64,000 bases of DNA, from positions 186,001 through 250,000 of the forward strand of contig NZ_AZCX01000003.1 in assembly GCF_001433995.1 (NCBI RefSeq), read 5' to 3'. The DNA comes from Secundilactobacillus kimchicus JCM 15530. Its GTDB lineage: Bacteria; Bacillota; Bacilli; Lactobacillales; Lactobacillaceae. The notes under the pieces were generated by a model, which made no database searches, had not been told where the DNA came from, and saw nothing but the letters and a program-made list of their open reading frames with translations. The first letter of the stretch is position 1. Every line of letters starts with the position of its first letter. This document shows, in pieces, positions 25,070 through 34,239 of the stretch. The translations under genes and the position numbers were made by a program.

Positions 25070-26323
25070 ATGTCTAAGTCACACGAAAACTTCATTATGA
25101 CCATTTCCACCATCGTCTTGGGAATCGTCGCTGGTACCGGCTCACTTCTCTTGGGGGCCTTTCTGGATTTGATTGAATCCCTGTTTCTCAACTTCAACGA
25201 AACGGCTACCCACCCGTTCGCCGGGCTGATTTCACCGGCCCATCGGATGCTCTCTCTGGTCACTGGCGGCCTAGTTGCTGCCGTTGTCTGGTGGCTAATG
25301 CGCACCCGGATGAAGCCTGCCGTTGGTATTTCTAAGGCCCTTGATGGTCAGGAAATGCCTGTTACCACAACGATTGTTCACGTGTTAACCCAAATCTTCT
25401 TCGTCGCTACCGGCGGTTCGGTTGGTCGGGAATTAGCACCCCGCGAGCTAGGTGCCATGCTCGCTCAAACCTGGCAACGACTCCTGAAACGATTCCGCCA
25501 TATCGAGCTGAGTGACGACGACCGCCGACTACTCATCGCATCCGCCGCCGGTGCTGGTTTTGCCGGCGTTTATATCGCGCCAATCACCGGTGCCATGTTT
25601 TGCTTGGAACTCCTTTATAAGAAGGTGACCGGACGCGCTGTCGCTGTGAGTTTGACGATGTCGTCAATTGCCATGCTGGTTGGTTCTCTTCTACGGGGCT
25701 TTCACCCCTACTACGCGGTTGGCAGTGGCGCCTTTTCGGCCACATCCGTCTTCGTTGTTCTTATTTTGGGACCACTGTGCGGGATCTTAGGCGCTTACTT
25801 CCGCCAGGCCTTCCAATGGGCCAACCAACACCAGACCCGGGATAATCACCTGCTGTGGCAGCTACCGGCCGTTGCTGTGGTAACCGGCTTGATTGCCACG
25901 ACCTTCCCCCAAATTATGGGAAATGGTCGGGCCTTAGCGCAACCGGCTTTTATGAACCAATCAGTTAATCTCATTTGGTTATTCCTCATCGGTGGCCTAG
26001 CAAAGGCTATTGTGACCGTTTTTTCACTCCGCGCAGGCGCATCCGGCGGCACGCTGACACCATCGATCGCCATCGGCGCAACAATTGGTATGGCCTTGGG
26101 CTTTGCCATTCACCTGTTTGTCCCGGCCATCAGCATCTGGCAAGCAGGCATTATTGGGGCAGCATCATTACTCGCAAGTTCGCAGCAGGCCCCGCTCATG
26201 GCCTTATTCATGCTATTTGAAGTGTGTCATTTAGACCATTCCGCGTTACTCCCGTTAGGATTGGGCGTTGCTTTGGCGACAACCACTTCTCACGTTATCT
26301 TAAATCCTAGTCGCTCCCATTAA
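25070..26323 (+). CDS. ClC-type voltage-gated chloride channel/antiporter family protein
   Basis: A 417-residue membrane protein with about ten hydrophobic segments. Family signatures: GGSVGRELAP (the GxxGRE-like selectivity region), GVYIAPITGAMFCLE and GASGGTLTPS. ClC proteins pass chloride or fluoride, often in exchange for protons. The specific anion cannot be assigned here. ATG 25070 follows AAGGA by 8 bases; the ATG at 25061 lacks a site. A terminator follows. Confidence 0.88.
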   Translation: MSKSHENFIMTISTIVLGIVAGTGSLLLGAFLDLIESLFLNFNETATHPFAGLISPAHRMLSLVTGGLVAAVVWWLMRTRMKPAVGISKALDGQEMPVTTTIVHVLTQIFFVATGGSVGRELAPRELGAMLAQTWQRLLKRFRHIELSDDDRRLLIASAAGAGFAGVYIAPITGAMFCLELLYKKVTGRAVAVSLTMSSIAMLVGSLLRGFHPYYAVGSGAFSATSVFVVLILGPLCGILGAYFRQAFQWANQHQTRDNHLLWQLPAVAVVTGLIATTFPQIMGNGRALAQPAFMNQSVNLIWLFLIGGLAKAIVTVFSLRAGASGGTLTPSIAIGATIGMALGFAIHLFVPAISIWQAGIIGAASLLASSQQAPLMALFMLFEVCHLDHSALLPLGLGVALATTTSHVILNPSRSH

Positions 26324-26328
26324 TTATG

Positions 26329-26366
26329 AAGGCCCTAGACGATTGCCATAATCGTCTAGGGCCTTT
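26329..26366 (+). terminator. Terminator of the ClC gene
   Basis: AAGGCCCTAGACGATT...AATCGTCTAGGGCCTTTTCTTT, a long perfect stem. Confidence 0.9.
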
Positions 26367-26373
26367 TCTTTAC

Positions 26374-26516
26374 TTAATGATCAGCATATCTTGATCGTCA
26401 AATTCCCAGTCACCACCATATGTGACTTCCCAGAAATAACCCGAATAGCCGTCCCAGTCCAGTTTGTGTGATCGGTTGAACCACCGTTTCCTCCAATGAC
26501 ACAGCCTTAGCCATTA
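26374..26516 (-). pseudogene. Short coding fragment without a start
   Basis: A minus-strand frame of about 47 codons ends WEFDDQDMLIIK before TAA and contains an aromatic-rich stretch (LDWDGYSGYFWEVTYGGDW), but has no ATG/GTG/TTG with a ribosome-binding site and meets a stop upstream. It looks like the 3' remnant of a lost gene. Family not recognised. Confidence 0.35.
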
Positions 26517-26583
26517 CTTCGTCGACCTCATTTAAAAAACGCCAGCCGATTACTTTGCAATCTAATCGGCTGGCGTTAACTAA

Positions 26584-26694
26584 CTAGTTCTTCTTTGCGT
26601 CGTTCATTGCTTTCATGATTGACGGGTTCTTTGAGTGGCAATCCTTGATCATTTCCAAGTCTGCTTCAGTCAAAGTAACGGTGTATTCAGCCAT
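26584..26694 (-). CDS. Small conserved-looking protein of 36 residues
   Basis: Starts MAEYTVTLTEADLEMIKDCH and ends MNDAKKN. GAGGGGG precedes the ATG by about 7 bases and a strong hairpin (AACGCCAGCCGATTA...TAATCGGCTGGCGTT, about 26539-26579) follows the stop. Predicted mostly helical, with one cysteine, no signal peptide and no membrane segment. Good gene signals make it likely to be real; the function is unknown. Confidence 0.7.
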   Translation of the reverse strand: MAEYTVTLTEADLEMIKDCHSKNPSIMKAMNDAKKN

Positions 26695-26797
26695 GTGAAT
26701 CCCCCTCTTCTCAGTTAATGAATTTAGTTTAGCACTATCAAGGGGCACCTGTCACGAATCCTTTGATCTACGATGGAAGACAGCTATCAACCCAAAA

Positions 26798-26813
26798 TGT
26801 TCCACGTGAAACA
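26798..26813. promoter_or_regulatory. parS site (one-base variant)
   Basis: TGTTCCACGTGAAACA, differing from the perfect palindrome at one position that is also variable in known parS sites. It is intergenic, 17 bases from the quinone-oxidoreductase stop. Confidence 0.88.
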
Positions 26814-26829
26814 TCAGCTCTAATTAACC

Positions 26830-27780
26830 CTAAGGTTTCAATAGCAGTTTGCCCGCATAGGCTCCTGCTTCCAAATCGCGATGAGCCTGGGCGCCCTCAG
26901 CCAGTGCATAAACTTTTGCGGGCTGAGCTTGAACCTGTTGTGTCAAAACGTAGTGAAATAAGCGATCGGCGCGTGCTTGACGACTCTTGGCGGAGTCTAA
27001 AAAATCCCACAAATCCCCTGTCATCAAGTTCTTTGAGTCTTTCATCAGCGCGATTGGGTCAACTTTTGGTGGGTTCCCTCCGGCCATTCCGTAAAAGACC
27101 GTGCGACCACGTTTTTGCGTGACTTTTAGGCTATCCAACAGCGTGACCCCGGCACCGTCAAATGCGGTCCGAAAGTAATTTTGATGCGTGCTGGACCAAT
27201 CATCCTCACGTCTAAAGACCTGTTGAGCACCAATCTCATACGCCGCTTGGGCCTTCGTTGCACTAGATGCAACACCATAAACAACCTGACCATCCGCCAC
27301 TAGTAATTGCGCTAGCAGTTGGCCGACACCACCACTAATACCCTGAACCAACACGGGATCACCCGGCCGATTCTGAGCCAAATCATGGGCTAGAAAATCT
27401 GCCGTTAAGCCTTGCAAGCCAACGGTGACCGCCTCTTCATCCGTCAGTCTCGCCGGTACTCGAATGGCTCGGTCCACTGGCACGGCGACCACCTCAGCAT
27501 TAGCAAACGGAACGTCAACAAACAACACGCGCTCGCCAACCTCATATTCCGACACCGCCTGGCCAATTGCCGTGATGATTCCGATTCCTTCATAACCATC
27601 AATGTAGGGCTGGTGCTGCTCAATATGATAATGGCCGCGACGCCGATAAATATCCGCAAAGTTCAGACCGATGACCGTCGTCTTGACTAACAGCGTATCG
27701 GCCTTAACAACCGGATCAGCAATGTCACCATACTGCAACACTTCTGGTCCACCAAACGATTCAAAATAAAGTGCCTTCAT
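26830..27780 (-). CDS. Zinc-free MDR-type alcohol dehydrogenase / quinone oxidoreductase
   Basis: A 316-residue NADPH-dependent oxidoreductase of the medium-chain family. The N-terminal MKALYFESFGGPEVLQY and GYEGIGIITAIG blocks and the nucleotide-binding VQGISGGVGQLLAQL are characteristic of NADPH:quinone reductase-like enzymes. Zinc-ligand cysteines of true alcohol dehydrogenases are absent. It likely reduces quinones or enones in the cytosol; exact substrate unknown. Downstream of the LysR gene on the same strand. Confidence 0.9.
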   Translation of the reverse strand: MKALYFESFGGPEVLQYGDIADPVVKADTLLVKTTVIGLNFADIYRRRGHYHIEQHQPYIDGYEGIGIITAIGQAVSEYEVGERVLFVDVPFANAEVVAVPVDRAIRVPARLTDEEAVTVGLQGLTADFLAHDLAQNRPGDPVLVQGISGGVGQLLAQLLVADGQVVYGVASSATKAQAAYEIGAQQVFRREDDWSSTHQNYFRTAFDGAGVTLLDSLKVTQKRGRTVFYGMAGGNPPKVDPIALMKDSKNLMTGDLWDFLDSAKSRQARADRLFHYVLTQQVQAQPAKVYALAEGAQAHRDLEAGAYAGKLLLKP

Positions 27781-27833
27781 TGATTAATCCTTTCCGTGAC
27801 AGGATGGCCTCATCCCGAACAAATTAGCCTTTT

Positions 27834-28727
27834 CTATTGCTGTAACGTCTCAAATAACTGGCTCAGTAACTCGCTGGTTCGCTGCTGATTAATAGCCACC
27901 AGAATGTTTTGGTCTAAACTGTCATCTTGTAAGTCAGCAATCTTGATGTGGTACTTCTTTTCCAGGGTCTGATCGTTCATACCGGAATACAGAAACGGTA
28001 ATCCCTTACCCATTGCCGCCATCGATAGACCTTCCTCTAGGTTTGTCACGTAGTGGTTGGCCCTTAAATTAAAGCCGTTTTGCAGTCCCTGATTAATCAC
28101 ATAGTCGACGATGATGGGCGATTGCTGGCGTTCAAATAATATCAATGTTTCATTCTTGAGGTCTGCGAAATTAATCGTTTTTTGAGCTGCTAACGGATTG
28201 CCTTCCGGAATGGCAATTTGCAGGTGGTTCTCCATGAATAATCCCTTTTGAAACGTTGGCTGATCTTGCAAATAGGAGGCGATATCAACTATCAGGTCAT
28301 AGTGACCATCGCCTAAGCCCTCAGCAAGGCCCAATGGCCCGTCAGCTGACAATAAAAACTGCACACCGGGATGGTCAGACTCAAAGCGAGACAACACCTC
28401 GTACAGTCGTGCCAGATTAAAATGACTTAAATAGCCAATTCTAAAGACCTTTTGCGTGGTCTGTTCGGTACTCGAATCGCTAAACATCCTCGATAAGTGT
28501 TCCACCCGTTCTAAAACGTCAGCAGCTGCCACGAGTAGCTTGGCCCCATCGGCCGTTAGCTGTAAATCGTGACTTTGACGTTGAAACAGCGACACGCCTA
28601 ATTCAGACTCCAACTCTTGAACGTGGCGGCTGAGGGTTGGTTGAGAAACATACAGTTTTTCAGCTGCCTTGGTAAAGCTGAGTTCCCTGGCTACTTCAAC
28701 AAAATAAGTTAACGTCGATAATTTCAC
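27834..28727 (-). CDS. LysR-family transcriptional regulator
   Basis: A 297-residue regulator. The N-terminal winged helix-turn-helix reads LSTLTYFVEVARELSFTKAAEKLYVSQPTLSRHVQELE, followed by the periplasmic-binding-like effector domain. GTG 28727 is chosen because GGAGCGGG lies just upstream and the family starts at this point; the longer frame would add 24 atypical residues. It lies between a CocE-type hydrolase (upstream) and the quinone oxidoreductase (downstream) on the same strand and may control either. Confidence 0.9.
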   Translation of the reverse strand: MKLSTLTYFVEVARELSFTKAAEKLYVSQPTLSRHVQELESELGVSLFQRQSHDLQLTADGAKLLVAAADVLERVEHLSRMFSDSSTEQTTQKVFRIGYLSHFNLARLYEVLSRFESDHPGVQFLLSADGPLGLAEGLGDGHYDLIVDIASYLQDQPTFQKGLFMENHLQIAIPEGNPLAAQKTINFADLKNETLILFERQQSPIIVDYVINQGLQNGFNLRANHYVTNLEEGLSMAAMGKGLPFLYSGMNDQTLEKKYHIKIADLQDDSLDQNILVAINQQRTSELLSQLFETLQQ

Positions 28728-28808
28728 ATTCCCGCTCCATTCAAAAAGGGTTTGGTCTAACTTTAAAATAAAGTTACACCAAACCCCTTTATACAACAAG
28801 ATTGACTT

Positions 28809-30569
28809 CTACTTCGTCATGAGTGGCAATTGCAAGAATGAAGCGTACTCGCCACCTGTGTGTAAAATGTGAGTGCCTTTATTATCAGGAGTAGCACCGG
28901 GTGTTCCTGGCATAACGCCGCCCAGCTCGTCCTTTGAGCTGACAACCACACGTAGCGTTTCGCCAGCCTTGTAGGTAAGGCCCATTGGGCTCAACACGAT
29001 GTCGAGAGCGACGACTTCGCCATTTGAGAGCTTCTCAACCCGGTCAAACGCATAAGCCGGAATCTCATCCGTTGAGACCTTGTCATCCAAGTGCCGCATG
29101 GAAGCTCGTAAGCGTCCCCAGACACCCTTGTAACGCAAAGCTGATGCTCCTTCTTGCGTAAAGTCTTGCAGGGCAGCACCGTGGTTTGGTACGACAAATT
29201 CACTTAGCACGTTACCACGAGCATCCAGCTTTTGAACCCAAACGTAGACGTCCATGTCATCGTAGCCCTCTGCTGCCATGTATAACTTAGCTTTAGGGTA
29301 GCCGACAAATTCAGTGTCTTTTTCAAACGTCATCTGGAACGAAGCCCGGCCGGGTAAGCCGCCTGCTTGATACTTTACTGGCACGTCGGTCGTCGTTGGT
29401 TCCGTCTGCAATAACCGAAGCTGGCCGTTCAGATAGTAGCGCGTCAGTTGGCTACCCGTTGGTGGAAAGGCCGTGGCCGCGATGTCCGTTTTATTATGCC
29501 CTTCAAAATCAATTGTCGTGTAGCGAACCTGCTGGGTTTTTGGCCAGTCATTATCCTTGTCTAACAGGTAGTAATCCATGAACCGACGTAACTCTTCGGT
29601 GTTGTCCTTGTCATAGTAGAACGGCCATTCCTGCCGATCGTGGATTCGCAACCACTTCTCAGAAGATCCCAGATTCCGCCATGCACGGAATGTACCCATG
29701 GTATGCAACGTGTTGGAATAACTACCAATCACGTATGCTGGCACCTTAATTTTACTGGTATCCGCTATTTTATCCTGCCAGACCGCTGCATCAGCAAGTG
29801 GGTAAGCGTCGATTTCCTTAGTCAAATCTTCACGAAGCGCCCCCGTTGCACTCACGTGGTTGGCTCCCAGACGATTAATAAAATTCTTGTCTGGAATGCC
29901 GCCAATATAGGCGAGATCGCGGTAACCATCCGACAACCCTTCTGTCGGATTGATCGCTGTTAAATGCGGTGGCTGCTCAGCGGCGATAAACCACTGTGAC
30001 CAAGCCAGATACGACGTCCCGGTCAAAGCCGTCTTACCACTTGACCACGGTTGCGAGGCAATCCATTCAATAAGATCGTAACCATCTTGAGCTTCTTGAG
30101 AACCGATTTCAGTAATGTTGCCTTCACTGTGGGCAATCCCACGCATGTCAGGGTTGCAGACCGCATAGCCATGAGCGACCCAGTATGCGGGATCAGCAGC
30201 TTCAAACTTCGTTAAGCCAGAGCTCCACGCATTTCCCATTCCGAGCATATTGAACAAGTTTGTATAACGCGGTGCCGTGCCAGCACTCTTGCCGTAAGGG
30301 CTCCAGCCAATTAAGGTTGGCACCTTTACCGCATCCGTTGGCATGAAAATATCAACGTAGATTTTGACCCCATCACGCATCGTCACGGGAACGTCCTTTA
30401 GCATCTTAATATCGACGTCCAGGGGCTTGAAACCAGGGGCAATTTGCTCACCCTTTTTTAGGATCATTTTCTTTGTTTCAAACGGGCTCAAAACGCCGTG
30501 TTCCACACCGTCATCGATGTAATCAAAAGCTGGACTAAATTTCATATCTTCAGTAATTTTAACAGTCAT
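28809..30569 (-). CDS. CocE/NonD-type X-Pro-dipeptidyl-peptidase-like hydrolase
   Basis: A 586-residue alpha/beta-hydrolase. DGVKIYVDIFMPTDAVKVPTLIGWSPYGKS is the entry to the fold; the nucleophile serine is in ALTGTSYLAWSQW (GxSYxxxxQ). The C-terminal third is the beta-rich X-Pro C domain (YPKAKLYMAAEGYDDMDVYVWVQKL, GETLRVVVSSKDE). CocE-type enzymes cleave esters or amides; the natural substrate here is unknown. ATG 30569 has GGAGG upstream. A TetR gene and an operator-like palindrome lie upstream. Confidence 0.9.
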   Translation of the reverse strand: MTVKITEDMKFSPAFDYIDDGVEHGVLSPFETKKMILKKGEQIAPGFKPLDVDIKMLKDVPVTMRDGVKIYVDIFMPTDAVKVPTLIGWSPYGKSAGTAPRYTNLFNMLGMGNAWSSGLTKFEAADPAYWVAHGYAVCNPDMRGIAHSEGNITEIGSQEAQDGYDLIEWIASQPWSSGKTALTGTSYLAWSQWFIAAEQPPHLTAINPTEGLSDGYRDLAYIGGIPDKNFINRLGANHVSATGALREDLTKEIDAYPLADAAVWQDKIADTSKIKVPAYVIGSYSNTLHTMGTFRAWRNLGSSEKWLRIHDRQEWPFYYDKDNTEELRRFMDYYLLDKDNDWPKTQQVRYTTIDFEGHNKTDIAATAFPPTGSQLTRYYLNGQLRLLQTEPTTTDVPVKYQAGGLPGRASFQMTFEKDTEFVGYPKAKLYMAAEGYDDMDVYVWVQKLDARGNVLSEFVVPNHGAALQDFTQEGASALRYKGVWGRLRASMRHLDDKVSTDEIPAYAFDRVEKLSNGEVVALDIVLSPMGLTYKAGETLRVVVSSKDELGGVMPGTPGATPDNKGTHILHTGGEYASFLQLPLMTK

Positions 30570-30610
30570 TTTATTACCTCCAAGTTGTCGTCTTTCTTTA
30601 ACCATCTCGA

Positions 30611-30640
30611 AGTATAGTGGCTGCCAAGCTCAAAGTACAA
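30611..30640 (-). promoter_or_regulatory. Promoter of the CocE-type hydrolase
   Basis: On the minus strand TTGTAC (30640-30635), an 18-base spacer and TATACT (30616-30611), about 40 bases upstream of the hydrolase start codon. Confidence 0.6.
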
Positions 30641-30674
30641 TCGCAAAAGCGGATAATGACGGCGTTTCACTGCC

Positions 30675-30697
30675 TGGTATTCAGGAAGTGAATACCA
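30675..30697. promoter_or_regulatory. Operator-like palindrome
   Basis: TGGTATTC (30675-30682) and GAATACCA (30690-30697) form 8-bp inverted arms around 7 bases. It lies between the TetR stop and the hydrolase promoter, so it is a candidate TetR operator, though a weak hairpin terminator is also possible. Confidence 0.5.
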
Positions 30698-30721
30698 CGA
30701 ACTGGTGCCGTTCCGCCACGC

Positions 30722-31327
30722 TTATTCCACTTTAGGCATTAACCGCCGATAGAGGGCCAATGTCTGGCACCGGGTTAACGGCGTTGGATTCTCGGCAACT
30801 TGCCGGGCAAACTGTAGCAGAGATGACCCGATAAATTGGCTCACGAATTGCTGGTTCGCCGTTGAACACCCATTTTCGGCCATCCCCTTTAGAATGGTTT
30901 CGCTAAGCAGCGCCTCAACCGATTCTTGGATCCCCGCCCACTTGACCAGTTTAAAAAGAACCAGGTGATCTTCAATCTCAGAGACCGCCACAGTGCTCCA
31001 CGACTCAAAATCAACTTGGTTCAACGCATTAATCTGTTGTGCCAGTCGGCTAATTAACCGCACAAATTGAGCTAATAAAACATCCGCCAGGTTCGGATGA
31101 AGGCGGTAGAAGGTCGCCCGTGAAACGCCCGCTCGTTCGCAAAATGCTTTAATTTCAATGCGATTGAAATCGTCTTGATCTTGATAAGCTGCTAGCAAAG
31201 CATTATATAGTTTTTCTTCGGTCCGCTGTTTGCGACGATTAATTTTGACTGGTTCATTTAAAAATACTTTTTCCATCAATATGTACCGAGACATATAGTA
31301 ATAATGTGTCTCATAAGTCTCTTTCAT
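30722..31327 (-). CDS. TetR-family regulator
   Basis: A 201-residue regulator. The helix-turn-helix is around 55-80 (IEIKAFCERAGVSRATFYRLHPNLADVL), preceded by an unusually long basic N-terminus (VKINRRKQRTEEKLYNALLAAY). The true start may be internal (ATG at residue 12 or 18). It lies just upstream of the CocE-type hydrolase on the same strand and probably regulates it. Confidence 0.8.
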   Translation of the reverse strand: MKETYETHYYYMSRYILMEKVFLNEPVKINRRKQRTEEKLYNALLAAYQDQDDFNRIEIKAFCERAGVSRATFYRLHPNLADVLLAQFVRLISRLAQQINALNQVDFESWSTVAVSEIEDHLVLFKLVKWAGIQESVEALLSETILKGMAENGCSTANQQFVSQFIGSSLLQFARQVAENPTPLTRCQTLALYRRLMPKVE

Positions 31328-31435
31328 TTAAGTTAACCAGTCAATATATTAAGGTTTATTCTATTAAATGACAACTATTATTTAAAAAATCATGGCGCTC
31401 CTAGTGCGGGGTTTCCACGCAAGTCATGATCGGAA

Positions 31436-31451
31436 TGTTTCACGTGAAACA
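31436..31451. promoter_or_regulatory. parS site
   Basis: Perfect TGTTTCACGTGAAACA, intergenic, 8 bases beyond the 3' end of the XRE/membrane regulator gene. Confidence 0.95.
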
Positions 31452-31458
31452 ATATCGC

Positions 31459-32064
31459 TCACGATTTTAAACTTGTTAATCTAACTAACCACCACCAAAG
31501 CAGGCATGCGACGAGTCCACCACAGGCGATCCCCAGAACAAGTGCCAAGTTCGTCGTTAGTGTTGCTATAATGGCTATCACAAACATCAGTACAAATAGT
31601 ATCGTTAGGAGTGTCATTTTAGTGCCCTTAGTCGCCCCTGACAATTGCTGGTACCGCACCGCAGACGCTTCCAAAACAATCACATTCAAGCAAACCAATA
31701 ATACTAGTAGCATTGCCGTCAACCGGCCCATCCCGAATCCCGGAGCCTTAAAAACGTGCGCTAAAATCATGCCAAGCCCGATTAAATCCACTGCTAGGGA
31801 ACTCATGACGATTACTCGAGTACCGCGGCGTTCGCGTTCTTTTTTCTTCACGTCTTCAATCATCTTTGCATCCTCCTTAAGTAATGAATCTAGTGACAAT
31901 CGATACAGATCTGCCAGACTTAGCAAACTGGCAATATCCGGATAGCTGCGGCCCGTCTCCCAATTTGAGATCGTTTGTCGCGAAACGTGCAGGCGTTGGG
32001 CCACCTCAAGTTGGGTTAACTGCTGATTGTTTCTGGCCCGCCCCAACCGCTCACTCACTTCCAT
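31459..32064 (-). CDS. XRE-family regulator with four-helix membrane domain
   Basis: A 201-residue protein. The N-terminal helix-turn-helix (LGRARNNQQLTQLEVAQRLHVSRQTISNWETGRSYPD) is followed by a charged linker (KMIEDVKKKERERRG) and four hydrophobic segments. This is a membrane-anchored XRE regulator; the target is unknown. I prefer ATG 32064 (MEVSERLG), which starts right at the domain; ATG 32082 is a possible longer start. Confidence 0.82.
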   Translation of the reverse strand: MEVSERLGRARNNQQLTQLEVAQRLHVSRQTISNWETGRSYPDIASLLSLADLYRLSLDSLLKEDAKMIEDVKKKERERRGTRVIVMSSLAVDLIGLGMILAHVFKAPGFGMGRLTAMLLVLLVCLNVIVLEASAVRYQQLSGATKGTKMTLLTILFVLMFVIAIIATLTTNLALVLGIACGGLVACLLWWWLVRLTSLKS

Positions 32065-32256
32065 ACACTCAAGTCCCTTCATTCTGTTCTTTCACTACTT
32101 ATCTTACCGATTACGCCAAGTTTTGGCGAGCTTAGAATCTTTGCATCCGCGTCATGGCAGGCTTTTAGCCAACTATTTTTGTCTAGTAGTCGGGCACCTA
32201 AAAATTATGCTACAATGATTAGCGCTGCAACAATTAACGGATTAGAGGGTTTAATA

Positions 32257-33414
32257 ATGAACGAAATACTAAAAGAACAATTCTTTGTAGATGATTTGTC
32301 GGCTGACCAAAAGCACGTCATTACAGAGATGAACGACTACATCCAAGGCAGCCTAGCTGGTAATCAACACTCGGTCGCTATTATTGAAGGTGCCGCTGGT
32401 ACTGGAAAATCAGTTGTCTTAATGGAACTGGTCCGTCAGTACATGACTGACAAGCACTATAAGACGTCGTTGGTGGTCAACCATCCCGAGTTGTTCAAGG
32501 CCTACAAGGATCTCGGTGAAGCCATTCCCAACATGAAAGTGAGCGACATCCGGCGCCCCACATCATTGATTAACTACGCGCAAAAAAACAACAAACGCTA
32601 CGACGTCATTTTTGTTGATGAGGCGCACCTACTATATTCCAAGTCCGAACCCTATGCGCACTATCGCGGTCAAAACCAACTGACCGACCTCATGGACTTA
32701 GCGAAGGTGGTCGTGGTGGTCTATGACTTCGACCAGGTTTTCCAGTCAAAAATGTACTGGGATAAAGACCTTCTTTTCAAGACAATCGGCTCTCATCCCT
32801 ACAAACAATTCGACATGAACTTCCAATATCGAATGGTTGCAAGTGACGAACAGGTGGCCTGGATGGACGACTTAACGGCTGAAAAGCCCATGAAGCCGTT
32901 TCCCCGCAACAGCGAATTCAAATTCGAAGTGTTCGACAAGGCCGGTGTCATGTTCGAGCAAATCAAAAAACGCAACAAAGAAGTTGGCATGAGTCGGATG
33001 GTTGCAACGTCAGGGTTCCCCCGCATTGATGGCCGCCACAACGTTGAAATGGACACGTTCAGCTTGCCGTGGGACGAATGGGATCCCCAACGCACCCACT
33101 GGGCAAAGCGAGAAGGGTCCATTACTCAGGTTGGGACAATTTACACGCTCCAGGGCTTTGACCTCAACTATGTGGGAATGGTGATTGGCCCGTCGTTTGG
33201 CTACGACCCCGAGACTGACAGCATGACCATCATTCCTGAAAAGTACTCACATAAGGAAATTTTCAAGAAGCGAAAGGACATTAAGTTTAGCCACGATGAA
33301 TACAAAGCCTTTATCGCTAATGTGTTGAACGTGTTGATGAAGCGCGGTAAATACGGGTTGTATCTGACGGCCTACGACCCAGCGCTGCGGAAGCGGTTGT
33401 TGGAACTACAATAG
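32257..33414 (+). CDS. DUF2075-type P-loop ATPase
   Basis: A 385-residue helicase-like ATPase. Walker A is EGAAGTGKS (about residue 43-51), Walker B VIFVDEAHLL (about 128-137), and QFDMNFQYR with the later GTIYTLQGFDLNYVGM blocks match the DUF2075 family of superfamily-1-like helicases. Some relatives occur in phage-defence loci, but none of the usual partners are here. ATG 32257 follows AGAGGG. A bidirectional terminator follows the stop. Confidence 0.85.
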   Translation: MNEILKEQFFVDDLSADQKHVITEMNDYIQGSLAGNQHSVAIIEGAAGTGKSVVLMELVRQYMTDKHYKTSLVVNHPELFKAYKDLGEAIPNMKVSDIRRPTSLINYAQKNNKRYDVIFVDEAHLLYSKSEPYAHYRGQNQLTDLMDLAKVVVVVYDFDQVFQSKMYWDKDLLFKTIGSHPYKQFDMNFQYRMVASDEQVAWMDDLTAEKPMKPFPRNSEFKFEVFDKAGVMFEQIKKRNKEVGMSRMVATSGFPRIDGRHNVEMDTFSLPWDEWDPQRTHWAKREGSITQVGTIYTLQGFDLNYVGMVIGPSFGYDPETDSMTIIPEKYSHKEIFKKRKDIKFSHDEYKAFIANVLNVLMKRGKYGLYLTAYDPALRKRLLELQ

Positions 33415-33416
33415 TG

Positions 33417-33462
33417 ACAAAAACGGGTGAGCGCCTAACTGGCAGCTCACCCATTTTTAATT
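33417..33462. terminator. Bidirectional terminator
   Basis: AAAAACGGGTGAGC...GCTCACCCATTTTTAA lies between the DUF2075 gene and the convergent TetR gene. Confidence 0.8.
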
Positions 33463-33473
33463 TCAAACCGCCA

Positions 33474-34052
33474 TTAAGCCTTCCCCACGTATCCCAATAA
33501 AATACCTAGATACTCGTGCGCTTGATTCAGTGAGATGGGGTCTTCTTGCAAAAACATCGCGACCAACATCATCATGACGGTATTACTGAAATGAGTCACC
33601 AACATGCTCAACGGAATGCGGTCATCATAGTGAGTTAAATCATTAGTGAAAATCTCTCTCAGTGTCTTTCTCAGGTACGCATTAAAGTTCGTGAATAGCG
33701 CGCTGTCAACTGGGTTGTGCAAGACAATGTGTTGTAACAGTTCTCGGTGGGAATCGAACAACTCGTAAAGACGGTCCAGATACAACTTCAAGTCGCTTGT
33801 GGCCCGAATGGCACGATGTTTCTCGCCCCTCAGTCCGTTTACAATGAGGTACCAACAGTAGTTTAGGAGATCATACTTGTCATCGAAGTAGTTGTAAAAC
33901 GTCGCCCGGGGAAAGTTACTAAGCTGACAAATTTCATTAACGCTAATGTCTTCAAACGCTTTTTTGCCAATGAGCTGATACATTGTATCGGAGAACGCCT
34001 GCAGGGTTCGCTGGGCACCCCGAGTGGGTTTCTTCGTCAAATCATACTTCAT
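33474..34052 (-). CDS. TetR-family regulator of the YhgE/Pip gene
   Basis: A 192-residue TetR-type repressor. The helix-turn-helix is around 36-60 (DISVNEICQLSNFPRATFYNYFDDKYDLLNY). It is divergent from a large YhgE/Pip-family gene with an 18-bp near-perfect palindrome between the two, the usual arrangement for a local repressor. Confidence 0.88.
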   Translation of the reverse strand: MKYDLTKKPTRGAQRTLQAFSDTMYQLIGKKAFEDISVNEICQLSNFPRATFYNYFDDKYDLLNYCWYLIVNGLRGEKHRAIRATSDLKLYLDRLYELFDSHRELLQHIVLHNPVDSALFTNFNAYLRKTLREIFTNDLTHYDDRIPLSMLVTHFSNTVMMMLVAMFLQEDPISLNQAHEYLGILLGYVGKA

Positions 34053-34123
34053 AAATAATCAGATCCTTTTGCAGTTTTCAAATTCCGTCCAAATCTAAAC
34101 AATTCAGACAAATTGAATCTTGC

Positions 34124-34141
34124 TGTCATATCGAGATGACA
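34124..34141. promoter_or_regulatory. Operator palindrome for the divergent TetR protein
   Basis: TGTCATATCGAGATGACA: 6-bp perfect arms TGTCAT/ATGACA and a central TCGA, with 16 of 18 positions symmetric. It lies in the divergent promoter region between the TetR and YhgE/Pip genes. Confidence 0.65.
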
Positions 34142-34239
34142 TTATCATGGCTTCATCAGTTTTGCAAGTGTCCATTTTTTAGCACGTGTTATGGACTGAT
34201 TACTTGCCATATCATTTCAATGAAAGAGGATCTATTAAC

